A stretch of 58,807 nt of DNA, from positions 1 to 58,807 of the forward strand of contig JAOADT010000013.1 of NCBI GenBank assembly GCA_026417175.1. The letters run 5' to 3'. Position 1 is the first letter of the stretch, and every line of letters begins with the position of its first letter. Source of the DNA: Deltaproteobacteria bacterium. Its GTDB lineage: Bacteria > Desulfobacterota > Syntrophorhabdia > Syntrophorhabdales > JANXAF01. The notes under the pieces are model-generated. The model did not search any database. It was not told the DNA's origin and saw only the letters and a program-made list of their open reading frames with translations. Positions 6,661-14,407 of the stretch are shown here, in pieces. The position numbers and the translations under genes are program-made.

Positions 6661-8927
6661 CCTTCCTCCGTTTGCAAAAGTTCAAGCACTTTGTCTGGTG
6701 TTAACGGCAGTTCCTTAAAAAGTCTTCCCGTTGCGTTATAAAAGGCACTTGCAATAGCGCTGTAAGCGCTCATTCTTATAGTCAAACCTCCTTCTTTTGC
6801 TCCAAAGGGACCCTCTGGATCCATAGTGGTGACCAAGACAGTTTCAATATCTGGCATGTCTTTGGCGGTGGGTATTTTGTACTCTAATAGGTCCGGGTTC
6901 ATTAGGAAACCATTGTGCCATATGTTACCCTCCATTATGGCAGCTATTCCGGCTTGCATGATACCTCCCTCGAGCTGACCTTCCACTGCCATAGGATTTA
7001 TAGGCCTACCACAATCATGGGCAGCTATGAACTTATGGACTTTTATCTTTCCAGTATTTTCATCTACAGTTAACTCCGCAACGGATGTTCCGTAACTGAA
7101 AGATCCAGCCATCTGACCAAAGGGTTTTGATACCCATTCTCTTTTTAGATCTATATTAGGAAAATAGGATCCAACCCCAATGATTGGTTTTCCACGCAAA
7201 AAGGCTTCCCGTACAATCCATGAGATAGGTATCTTGTTTTCGGGGTTTTTTCGAGAGAATACCATCCTTTCTTTAATCACTATATCCTTTATTTCACATG
7301 AGAGCTTCTCTCGTGCAATTTCAGCTATCTGTCTTCTTGCATCTTCACACGCTCTCTTTACAGCGTTTGCACCCACGAAAGTGGCAGCCTGTGAATATGC
7401 ACCAGGATCCAAACTGGTAGCCTCAGTATCTGCGTTGATTATGTTTATATCCTCCATCGGAATTCCTAATACTTCAGACGCAATCTGAATTGCCATTGAC
7501 TCATTTCCCTGACCATTATCTACTATTGCGGTAATAATTGTCGCTTGACCATCATCGTTAAATTTAACGGAGCAGGAAGAGCCTGATCTGAAACCCATCG
7601 GAAAACCGCACATTATAGCTACACACCCCATTCCAACACCTTTTAGCCGTGTTGCTTTTTTCCATTTGTTTTTAAAATCTACTTTCTTGGTGGCCTCTTC
7701 TATAGTTTCTTGAAGACCGCAACTTATTATTTTTGATCCTGTTGCTGTCTCTTCTCCAGCTCTCAGCCCATTTTTCAATCTTATCTCAATGGGATCAAGA
7801 CCTAACTCTTTTGCAATTAAGTCAAGTTGAGCCTCACATCCTGCAAGAAAAGCTCTTCCATGACATCCGTACATACCTCTTATACCCTTGTTTGTGTAAA
7901 CCCGGTATCCATGATATCGGACATTAGCCATTCTATAACACTCTTCGTATACATAAAACGGGACAGATGCAGCGATCGGTCCTGTGCTACTATAAGCACC
8001 ACCATCATATATGACCTCGTAATCCCTAGCAACTATGGTTCCGTCTTTTTTTACACCTGTTTTAATTCTTGCCACTACATCATGGACCTGCCTGCTACTT
8101 ATGGCGTTTTCTTCCCTCGACATGACCAGCTTTACAGGTCTTTCTGTTTTAATTGAAAGCAAAGAAACAATAAAATCAGCAGGTGCTACCTCTGACCTTC
8201 CCCCAAAGGCACCACCTATAAACACATGCCTCACTCTGATTCTGTTCAAGGGAATTTTCAGAAGATTAGAGAGCGCTTTTGCACGAACATGTGGTCCCGC
8301 GTTGGGCATCCACAAATCTAGGTATCCATTTTTGTAATACGCGACGCAGGCGTATGGCTCAAGCATTGCGTACGCTTCACCTTGGGCTCTGAACTTGTCC
8401 TCCCTTACGTAGTGGGCCTCTTTAAAAGCTTTATCCACATCGCCCACTTCTATATGGACATGGATGTTTATATTCCTGGGATAACCTTCATGAATTAAGG
8501 GCGCTCCATCCTTCATTGCCTCCTCAGGATCAAAAACGGGCTCAAGGGGCTCATAGTCAACTTTTATCAGCTCTATGGCTTCCTGAGCTGTCTCCTCATC
8601 TATAGCCGCACAAGCAGCTATGTCTTCTCCTACATATCTTACCTTGTCTATTGGTAGCATCATATGATCTTGCGTATATTTAAAAACACCCCACTTAACC
8701 CCGTATCCATCCTTTCCTGTAATCACCGCTTTCACACCGGGAACTCTCTTCGCTTTTGAGATATCTATATTTACAATTTTAGCGTGTGGATAAGGACTTC
8801 TTAAAACCTTAGCTATGAGCATATTAGGAAGTTTGATGTCAGCTGTATACTCCGCTGCGCCCGTGACCTTATATATAGAATCCGTACGTGGGACCCTTTT
8901 TCCAACTACATAAAGTTCTTCTTCCAT
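6657..8927 (-). CDS. hcrA: 4-hydroxybenzoyl-CoA reductase-like alpha subunit (molybdopterin)
   Basis: A 756-aa molybdopterin-cytosine-dinucleotide subunit of the xanthine oxidase family, the usual length for HcrA. Conserved features include the N-terminal a/b-hammerhead (SIYKVTGAAEYTADI), MEPYACVAYY around 188-197, GGAFGGRSE (238-246) and a later GQGNES. In 4-hydroxybenzoyl-CoA reductase this subunit removes the para-hydroxyl group to yield benzoyl-CoA. One oddity: the near-universal Mo-site glutamate (GAKGxGE in most relatives) is replaced, since the sequence reads GAKEGGL with Leu715 at the Glu position. The ATG has a good AGGGGG Shine-Dalgarno and its own promoter. The TRAP genes upstream on the same strand suggest uptake of the aromatic substrate. 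Confidence 0.8.
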   Translation of the reverse strand: MEEELYVVGKRVPRTDSIYKVTGAAEYTADIKLPNMLIAKVLRSPYPHAKIVNIDISKAKRVPGVKAVITGKDGYGVKWGVFKYTQDHMMLPIDKVRYVGEDIAACAAIDEETAQEAIELIKVDYEPLEPVFDPEEAMKDGAPLIHEGYPRNINIHVHIEVGDVDKAFKEAHYVREDKFRAQGEAYAMLEPYACVAYYKNGYLDLWMPNAGPHVRAKALSNLLKIPLNRIRVRHVFIGGAFGGRSEVAPADFIVSLLSIKTERPVKLVMSREENAISSRQVHDVVARIKTGVKKDGTIVARDYEVIYDGGAYSSTGPIAASVPFYVYEECYRMANVRYHGYRVYTNKGIRGMYGCHGRAFLAGCEAQLDLIAKELGLDPIEIRLKNGLRAGEETATGSKIISCGLQETIEEATKKVDFKNKWKKATRLKGVGMGCVAIMCGFPMGFRSGSSCSVKFNDDGQATIITAIVDNGQGNESMAIQIASEVLGIPMEDINIINADTEATSLDPGAYSQAATFVGANAVKRACEDARRQIAEIAREKLSCEIKDIVIKERMVFSRKNPENKIPISWIVREAFLRGKPIIGVGSYFPNIDLKREWVSKPFGQMAGSFSYGTSVAELTVDENTGKIKVHKFIAAHDCGRPINPMAVEGQLEGGIMQAGIAAIMEGNIWHNGFLMNPDLLEYKIPTAKDMPDIETVLVTTMDPEGPFGAKEGGLTIRMSAYSAIASAFYNATGRLFKELPLTPDKVLELLQTEEG

Positions 8928-8958
8928 GCATCCCCCTTTTCCAATCTATGACAATGAT

Positions 8959-8987
8959 AAAATAAAAAATTTCTTATTCCAATGCAA
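8959..8987 (-). promoter_or_regulatory. Candidate promoter of hcrABC
   Basis: On the minus strand TTGCAT (8982-8987), a 17-bp spacer and TATTTT (8959-8964) precede hcrA by about 30 nt. The leader carries a clear AGGGGG ribosome binding site. The match is moderate. The promoter separates hcrABC from the dct genes, so the two may be regulated independently as well as cotranscribed. Confidence 0.35.
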
Positions 8988-8992
8988 GGAAT

Positions 8993-9006
8993 TTTTGTAT
9001 ACAAAA
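8993..9006. promoter_or_regulatory. 14-bp perfect palindrome upstream of hcrA, candidate operator
   Basis: TTTTGTATACAAAA is perfectly symmetric and lies 6 bp upstream of the candidate hcrA -35 box, in the only sizeable gap (121 nt) of the hcr-dct cluster. Palindromes with a GTATAC core are typical targets of dimeric helix-turn-helix regulators, including GntR-family ones. No regulator gene is adjacent, so the factor is unknown. Confidence 0.4.
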
Positions 9007-9048
9007 TTTTTAAGAGCTATTAAATCCCTATCCCGAGAAAATTTTGCG

Positions 9049-10356
9049 TTACTTCATTAGACTTGGTAGATATGTGGCTATCTGTGGGAACAAGGTGAGA
9101 AGCAAAGCCAAAATTATTTTGGCAATCCAAAAAGGGGTTGCCCCTTTAAAAATAGTAGAAAGAGGTACATCTTTCGCCACACCCGCTGTCACGTAAACAC
9201 AAATGCCCACAGGAGGTGTAAGTGTACCTATACTAACCATAACTATTAGAACAATTCCAAACCATATAGGGTCAAATCCCAGTTTTATTATAAGTGGATG
9301 CATGATTGGAACCGTGAGTGCAATAATAGCAAGTCCGTCTATAAAACAGCCAAGTATGATGTAAAAAACGTAGATACCTAAAATCACAACGTAGGGAGAA
9401 ACGGGTAGTCCAAGCACAAACTCTGAAAGCCTCGTAGGTATATTTGTTACAGTAATAAATCGTCCAAACATATTGGCACCGATTAAAATGAGAAAGACCA
9501 TCCCTGTTACAACAGCCGCTTCATTTAATGCGTTTTTAAAATTTTCTCCTGTGATTTTTTTTGTGACAAGTGAAAAAACAAGTGAAGCGAAAGCCCCTAC
9601 AGCTGCTGCCTCTGTGGGCGTGAACACACCGAGGTAAATCCCTCCCATTGAAAGGATGAAAATCCCTATGACAGGGTATATCTTAGAGGAGATTTTTACT
9701 TTTTCCAAAAAGGATATATTTGCATCATACGTAGAAGGAGCAACCTTAGGGTCTATCCTTATCCATATAGCTATGACGCATATATATAAAACGATTAAAA
9801 GGATACCAGGCAGTATCCCGGCAATCAAAAGTTTTCCAATAGACTCATATGTCAAAAGACCGTAAAGAACAAGGGCGGTACTCGGAGGGATCAGGATGTC
9901 TATCCCTCCACCTGCTGCTATACAGCCCGTAGAGAATGAATCTTTATACCCGTACCTTCTCATCTCGGGGAGAGCAACCGCGGTAAATGTGGCAACAGTT
10001 GCAATGATTGAGCCTGAAAGAGCACCAAAAACACCGCAGGCTCCAACTGTTGCCATCGCAAGTCCGCCCCTAAATTTTCCAATCCACACATTAAGCGCCG
10101 AGTATATTTCCCTTCCGAGTCCTGCGTGGAGAAGAAAAAGACCCATGAGCACAAAAAGCGGGATAACGCTTAATGCATGCACACTTGCACTCGCAAAAAC
10201 ATCCATTCCCAATTTTGCCAGTGTCGCTTTAACGTTTGTGAGATAAGCGAAACCACAGAGCCCTACAAGAAGCATAGATAAACCAATAGGCAGTCTTATG
10301 GCCATCACACCTAGAAACACAAGTATTCCGATGATACCAACCGTTTCGGGACTCAT
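9049..10356 (-). CDS. dctM: TRAP transporter large permease DctM
   Basis: A 435-aa integral membrane protein, about 12 hydrophobic helices, of the DctM/SiaM family. It forms the Na+-coupled translocation channel of a tripartite ATP-independent periplasmic transporter. The N-terminal IRLPIGLSM and the Gly-rich helices (GACGVFGALSGS, GGGIDILIPPST, LTPPVGICVYV) are characteristic family signatures. It overlaps dctQ by 4 nt, so the two membrane subunits are cotranslated. The neighbouring hcr genes suggest an aromatic or other organic acid as substrate, but TRAP specificity cannot be read from the permease. Confidence 0.93.
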   Translation of the reverse strand: MSPETVGIIGILVFLGVMAIRLPIGLSMLLVGLCGFAYLTNVKATLAKLGMDVFASASVHALSVIPLFVLMGLFLLHAGLGREIYSALNVWIGKFRGGLAMATVGACGVFGALSGSIIATVATFTAVALPEMRRYGYKDSFSTGCIAAGGGIDILIPPSTALVLYGLLTYESIGKLLIAGILPGILLIVLYICVIAIWIRIDPKVAPSTYDANISFLEKVKISSKIYPVIGIFILSMGGIYLGVFTPTEAAAVGAFASLVFSLVTKKITGENFKNALNEAAVVTGMVFLILIGANMFGRFITVTNIPTRLSEFVLGLPVSPYVVILGIYVFYIILGCFIDGLAIIALTVPIMHPLIIKLGFDPIWFGIVLIVMVSIGTLTPPVGICVYVTAGVAKDVPLSTIFKGATPFWIAKIILALLLTLFPQIATYLPSLMK

Positions 10357-10853
10357 TTTCTCGCCTGTTCCAATGACCTAAGGAAGTCAATTGCCAAAAC
10401 TAAAAAATAAAAAAAAGTGCCCACTGCCGCTGCGATGAAAAAAGGATAAATTGGAAGATGCAAAACTCCCGTGACTGTATGCCCTAGATAAATCCTTTTC
10501 GCATGAACAAGAAGCTGCCAAGTCATAAGGAGACTTAATACCATGCTTATAAGATAAACTGCACAATCAAGTAAAGCCTGAGCTTTTGATGAAAGCTTTA
10601 TGAATAGAGCTTCGATGGCTATATGACCTTTTTTATGCTGGGTATAAGCAATGGAAAAAAACACAAAAAGGGCGAGCATAAATTCCGTCACTTCGTAAGA
10701 TCCTGTCACGGGAGCCGCGAAGAATTTCCTTCCAAAAACATCTACTATCGTCAAAAACATCATGGCCACCAGTATAATCAGTCCAATATTTTTCACAACA
10801 AACATATACCTAAGAAAGTATCTTTCCAGAAAATGAAGAACTTTTTGGATCAT
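10353..10853 (-). CDS. dctQ: TRAP transporter small permease DctQ
   Basis: A 166-aa protein with four hydrophobic helices (about residues 20-40, 55-75, 95-115, 135-155), the DctQ layout. The motif DVFGRKFF after the first helix is typical of the family. It acts as the small membrane subunit of the TRAP transporter and overlaps dctM by 4 nt. It starts 24 nt after the stop of dctP, in the usual P-Q-M order. Confidence 0.92.
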   Translation of the reverse strand: MIQKVLHFLERYFLRYMFVVKNIGLIILVAMMFLTIVDVFGRKFFAAPVTGSYEVTEFMLALFVFFSIAYTQHKKGHIAIEALFIKLSSKAQALLDCAVYLISMVLSLLMTWQLLVHAKRIYLGHTVTGVLHLPIYPFFIAAAVGTFFYFLVLAIDFLRSLEQARK

Positions 10854-10877
10854 CTTTAGATCCTGATACTATCTAGT

Positions 10878-11885
10878 TTACTCCCTACTTGCCTTCACCA
10901 TCTCATCATAGAACCGTTTGCCAGGCAAACCCTTCCCTTCTATTTTCGAAATCCATGAATTGTATACTGGAGCCACAGCATTACGCCATTTTTCAAAATC
11001 TTCCCTGGTTAGTTCATGGATTTGCACATTCGCTTTCTTATGATCTTCTATTGATTTTTTTGCAATGTTATCATAAATCTCCGCTCCCTTGAGCGCGAGC
11101 TTTTTACCGGTCGTATCTTCTATTATCTTTTTATCCTTCGGAGAGAGTTTATCGAATGCCTGTTTATTCATAGCAACAATCATAACTGGTACGTACGCGT
11201 TAAGAACCGTAGCATGGGAGATTACCTCATAAAGCCTATAATGCATGCTTGCGGACCAGGGTGTAAAAACCCCATCTATTACACCTCTTTTTAACATTTC
11301 ATACTGCTCTCCCACAGGCGCTGTAATCGGAGATGCACCTAGGGCTGATGCAAGTTCTTTTGTTGACGGTCCGTGAACTCTTATTTTTAGTCCTTTTAAG
11401 TCAGCTACACCCCGTATCGGTTTCTTTGTGAAAAGTTGACCAGGATCTCCAGCCCATATCCATAGTATTTTTGTGTCTGCATACTCTTTTCTAAATTCTG
11501 GAACTTTATCCCATAGCGTATAGATCGTTTTTGTCACATGTTGGGCGGAATTGAACATAAATGGCAATTCAAAACATTCCGTGAGGGGAAACTTTCCTGC
11601 CGTATATGAGGGCAATGTGTAAATCAATTCGGCAATGCCTGTAACAACGGAATCGTAAAGATCTGAAGGTTTGGCAAGCGTAGCATTTGGATAAATTGTG
11701 ATTTTAACTCTGCCTTCAGTGAGTTTTTCAATCTCTTTTGCCCACGGCTCAATCACTTCCGCATGCATTGCGTGAGAAGTCGGCACGAAGTGCGCAAGTT
11801 TTAACTCTGTCGCACCATTAACTTTTGTGGAGAAAGCTAAAATCAGACAAAAAACAAATACTAACCATATTTGTAACTTTTTCAT
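10878..11885 (-). CDS. dctP: TRAP transporter solute-binding protein DctP
   Basis: The periplasmic binding subunit of the TRAP system, 335 aa from the start chosen here. MKKLQIW followed by a hydrophobic stretch ending near STKVNGATELKLAH is a clear Sec signal peptide. The mature protein shows the DctP fold, with KGLKIRVHG (carboxylate-binding Arg) and GVIDGVFTPWSA. An in-frame ATG exists 18 nt upstream at 11903. I prefer 11885 because it has an AGGGGGT Shine-Dalgarno at ideal distance and begins the signal peptide, whereas 11903 would lie only about 4 nt from the predicted transcription start. The gene heads dctP-dctQ-dctM and probably reads on towards hcrABC. Confidence 0.9.
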   Translation of the reverse strand: MKKLQIWLVFVFCLILAFSTKVNGATELKLAHFVPTSHAMHAEVIEPWAKEIEKLTEGRVKITIYPNATLAKPSDLYDSVVTGIAELIYTLPSYTAGKFPLTECFELPFMFNSAQHVTKTIYTLWDKVPEFRKEYADTKILWIWAGDPGQLFTKKPIRGVADLKGLKIRVHGPSTKELASALGASPITAPVGEQYEMLKRGVIDGVFTPWSASMHYRLYEVISHATVLNAYVPVMIVAMNKQAFDKLSPKDKKIIEDTTGKKLALKGAEIYDNIAKKSIEDHKKANVQIHELTREDFEKWRNAVAPVYNSWISKIEGKGLPGKRFYDEMVKASRE

Positions 11886-11913
11886 CGTTTTGACCCCCTG
11901 CATTTTTTCGGAT

Positions 11914-11943
11914 ATTCTAATTACGTAACAATCAAGTTGTCAA
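11914..11943 (-). promoter_or_regulatory. Promoter of dctPQM
   Basis: On the minus strand TTGACA (11938-11943), an 18-bp spacer and TAGAAT (11914-11919) form a strong sigma70-like promoter. The -35 box overlaps one arm of a 9-bp inverted repeat, TCAACTGAT (11940-11948) with ATCAGTTGA (12017-12025). That repeat could be an operator or a weak hairpin. Confidence 0.6.
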
Positions 11944-11971
11944 CTGATTTCGTCAAAGTTGTTTTTATAGG

Positions 11972-12005
11972 TACTTTTGCTAGCCTAATACTTTTGCTAG
12001 CCTAA
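11972..12005. repeat. 17-bp perfect tandem duplication
   Basis: The unit TACTTTTGCTAGCCTAA occurs twice head to tail at 11972-11988 and 11989-12005, in the gap between rubredoxin and dctP and 29 nt upstream of the dctP -35 box. It could be a slippage product or a pair of activator sites. Confidence 0.9.
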
Positions 12006-12034
12006 AATTATATGTGATCAGTTGATTTTTATTC

Positions 12035-12169
12035 CTATTCTTCTTTTACAAATGCGCTTTTTGGAGCATTACACACTGGACAGCGCCAATCGTCCGGAAG
12101 CTGTTCGAAAGGGACTTTTTCCACCCTTTCATCGTACTGATATCCGCATATGCTACATGTCCAAATCAT
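12035..12169 (-). CDS. Rubredoxin
   Basis: A short 44-aa protein clearly of the rubredoxin family. It reads [14 protein letters not shown] at the N-terminus and [13 protein letters not shown] near the end, giving Cys5, Cys8, Cys30 and Cys33 for one Fe(SCys)4 site. It is slightly shorter than the usual 52-54 aa, mainly in the central loop. It carries electrons, most likely to the rubrerythrin and desulfoferrodoxin encoded at 23-989. The ATG has an excellent GGAGGAAG Shine-Dalgarno and lies 12 nt after the stop of the Fur-family regulator, so both form one operon. Confidence 0.93.
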   Translation of the reverse strand: MIWTCSICGYQYDERVEKVPFEQLPDDWRCPVCNAPKSAFVKEE

Positions 12170-12181
12170 GCTTCCTCCAAA

Positions 12182-12586
12182 TTAGGCTTTTTTGCAGGAT
12201 CCACATGTACCATAAATATCCAAGTGAATCCTTTCTATTTCGAAGCTCTTTTTGACGTTTTCAGGAATGTTAATTGAAAAATCAACAAATAAGTCCTCGA
12301 CTTTTCCGCATTTGGTGCACACCATATGATGATGAGGTGTTAAATCAGGGTCAAACCGTTTTCTTTCAGGATCAACGGTCAATTCGACTATGAACCCCTT
12401 GTTTTTTAACATTTCTAAAGTATTGTAAACAGTCGCAAATGAGATCGTGGGGAATCTATTTGATATAGCCTTAAAAACATCAAGAGCCGATGGATGTTCC
12501 TTATTGTTCTTGAGATACTCAATGATCGCTAATCTTTGAGGGGTCATCTTAAAATTGTACATCTTTTCTTTCTTTTTTGAAGACAT
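12182..12586 (-). CDS. Fur/PerR-family transcriptional regulator
   Basis: A 134-aa metal-dependent repressor of the Fur superfamily. The N-terminal winged helix shows MTPQRLAIIEYL and ATVYNTLEML (DNA recognition). The C-terminal half has HHHMVCTKCGK and a final CGSCKKA, giving the two CxxC pairs of the structural zinc site. Cotranscription with rubredoxin, plus the rubrerythrin and desulfoferrodoxin genes in the same window, argues for a PerR-like peroxide sensor rather than an iron-uptake Fur, but this cannot be settled from sequence alone. The promoter places the transcription start next to the ATG, so the message appears leaderless. Confidence 0.87.
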   Translation of the reverse strand: MSSKKKEKMYNFKMTPQRLAIIEYLKNNKEHPSALDVFKAISNRFPTISFATVYNTLEMLKNKGFIVELTVDPERKRFDPDLTPHHHMVCTKCGKVEDLFVDFSINIPENVKKSFEIERIHLDIYGTCGSCKKA

Positions 12587-12594
12587 CGTTATAT

Positions 12595-12621
12595 GTTATA
12601 ATTTGGAACTATTATTGTCAA
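12595..12621 (-). promoter_or_regulatory. Promoter of fur/perR-rubredoxin, predicted leaderless
   Basis: On the minus strand TTGACA (12616-12621) and TATAAC (12595-12600) are separated by 15 bp, and the ATG at 12586 follows 8 nt later. A 17-bp alternative uses TAACAT, leaving 6 nt. No Shine-Dalgarno is present. The arms ATAAT and ATTAT, spaced by 8 bp, lie within the spacer and could form an autoregulatory operator. Confidence 0.5.
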
Positions 12622-12639
12622 GTCATTTTTTCAATTTTA

Positions 12640-12668
12640 TTGAAGATTTTTACGCTCTATTTTAAAAT
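12640..12668 (+). promoter_or_regulatory. Promoter of ilvD
   Basis: TTGAAG (12640-12645), a 17-bp spacer and TAAAAT (12663-12668) precede ilvD, leaving a short leader with a GGGAGGGG ribosome binding site before ATG 12690. Confidence 0.5.
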
Positions 12669-12689
12669 TCACGAAAAACGGGAGGGGTC

Positions 12690-14354
12690 ATGAGATCGGA
12701 AAGTATGAAAAAAGGATTGGATCGGGCACCACATAGGTCTCTTTTTTATGCTTTAGGTTACGACAAAGATGAGCTCGAAAGGCCTATAATAGGCATCGCC
12801 AACTCTGCAAATGAACTTATTCCTGGCCACATGCATTTGGGAATAATTGGAGAGGCAGTCAAAGAGGGAGTTAGAATGGCGGGTGGAACACCAATGGAAT
12901 TCCGGACAATAGGGATATGTGATGGTATAGCTATGGGTCACGAAGGGATGAAATACTCGCTCTGTTCAAGAGAATTAATATGCGATTCCATAGAGGTCAT
13001 GGCAAAGGCATACCCCTTTGACGGACTTGTACTAATACCTAACTGTGACAAAATAGTTCCAGGAATGATGATGGCAGCGATGAGACTTAACATACCCTCC
13101 ATAATTGTGAGCGGGGGACCTATGCTCAAAGGTCGATTCAAGGGTAAATCTGTGGATTTGATATCAGTCTTTGAAGGGGTGGGTCAAGTTGCTGGAAGAC
13201 TTATGGACGAAGTAGAACTTGCCCAACTTGAAGAGCATGCATGTCCAGGACCCGGTTCCTGTAGCGGCATGTTTACGGCCAATTCTATGAATTGTCTATC
13301 AGAGGCTTTGGGCATTGCTCTTCCCGGAAACGGGACTATACCCGCTGTCTATTCTGAAAGATTAAGACTTGCTAAAATGGCCGGAAAAAAGATCGTGGAA
13401 CTTGTGGCAAAAAACGTGACTCCGAGAGATATTATGACACTTGAGGCGTTCAAGAATGCGATCGCTGTTGATATGGCGTTCGGAGGATCTACAAATACAG
13501 TGCTACATCTTAAAGCTATTGCTTACGAGGGAGGAATTGAGCTTAAGCTCTCACTTTTTGATGAAATCTCGGAAAAAACCCCTCATTTGTGTAACATGAG
13601 ACCGTCAGGACCCTACCACCTTGAGGATCTCTACCACGCGGGTGGAGTTTTCGGAATTATGAAGAGACTTTCAGAGAAAGGCTTGATTTATGAAAACTGT
13701 TTTACAGTGGCTGGAAAGCGCATTACCGACATCTTAAGAGAGGTAGAGGTAAAAGATGATGAGGTAATTAGACCCATAGATAAGGCATATGACGAAAAAG
13801 GTGGTCTTACCATAATAAGTGGGAGCCTTGCTCCAGAGGGTGCAGTCGTCAAAAAAAGTGGAGTACATAAAAGTATCTGGAAATTTGAAGGACATGCAAA
13901 AGTATTTAACAGTGAAGAAGAGGCCGTGGATGCCCTAAAAAATGGCAAAATAAAAAAGAAGGACGCTATTATAATTCGCTACGAGGGACCTAAAGGTGGA
14001 CCAGGGATGAGAGAAATGCTATCCCCAACGAGCATTCTAGTGGGTCTAGGTCTCGATACTGAATGTGCCCTGATAACAGATGGTCGATTTTCGGGTGGAA
14101 CAAGGGGGCTGTGCATTGGTCACGTCTCTCCTGAGGCACAGGCTGGCGGTCCTATCGCTTACGTGGAGAATGGAGATAAGATACTCATAGATCTTGAGAA
14201 AAAAAGTATTGAAGTTCTTGTCCCTGAGAAAGAATTGCAGGAAAGACGCAAGAGATGGAGAGCTCCAGAGCCGAAGATAAAACAAGGATACATGCTTCGT
14301 TATTCTTACTTTGTTAGGTCTGCATCTGAGGGGGCAGTCCTTATAACTCCATGA
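12690..14354 (+). CDS. ilvD: Dihydroxy-acid dehydratase
   Basis: A 554-aa Fe-S dehydratase that converts 2,3-dihydroxy-isovalerate and 2,3-dihydroxy-3-methylvalerate to the keto acids of valine and isoleucine synthesis. Signatures include [28 protein letters not shown] with the cluster cysteines, and [11 protein letters not shown] near the C-terminus. Length is typical of bacterial IlvD. The start is supported by a strong GGGAGGGG ribosome binding site. No other branched-chain amino acid synthesis genes are adjacent; ileS follows after 53 nt, so the link here is to isoleucine use rather than to an ilv operon. Confidence 0.96.
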   Translation: MRSESMKKGLDRAPHRSLFYALGYDKDELERPIIGIANSANELIPGHMHLGIIGEAVKEGVRMAGGTPMEFRTIGICDGIAMGHEGMKYSLCSRELICDSIEVMAKAYPFDGLVLIPNCDKIVPGMMMAAMRLNIPSIIVSGGPMLKGRFKGKSVDLISVFEGVGQVAGRLMDEVELAQLEEHACPGPGSCSGMFTANSMNCLSEALGIALPGNGTIPAVYSERLRLAKMAGKKIVELVAKNVTPRDIMTLEAFKNAIAVDMAFGGSTNTVLHLKAIAYEGGIELKLSLFDEISEKTPHLCNMRPSGPYHLEDLYHAGGVFGIMKRLSEKGLIYENCFTVAGKRITDILREVEVKDDEVIRPIDKAYDEKGGLTIISGSLAPEGAVVKKSGVHKSIWKFEGHAKVFNSEEEAVDALKNGKIKKKDAIIIRYEGPKGGPGMREMLSPTSILVGLGLDTECALITDGRFSGGTRGLCIGHVSPEAQAGGPIAYVENGDKILIDLEKKSIEVLVPEKELQERRKRWRAPEPKIKQGYMLRYSYFVRSASEGAVLITP

Positions 14355-14407
14355 TTCTACAAGGTTGAAGAAGCCTTTGCTTTGTGTTAACCTAAAGAAC
14401 TAAAAAT

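Noticed and set aside
5247-8927. Annotation as carbon monoxide dehydrogenase (CoxSML) or xanthine dehydrogenase
   Set aside because: The FAD subunit carries the four-cysteine insertion specific to 4-hydroxybenzoyl-CoA reductase, and the large subunit lacks the CoxL active-site loop with its cysteine and the usual Mo-site glutamate.
12022-12255. A 77-aa plus-strand frame across the gap before the Fur-family gene
   Set aside because: It is the antisense of rubredoxin and of the Fur-family gene 3' end. The minus-strand rubredoxin has exact family motifs and a perfect ribosome binding site.
14355-14407. T-box leader before ileS
   Set aside because: Only 53 nt separate ilvD and ileS, with no room for a T-box leader and no T-box motif.
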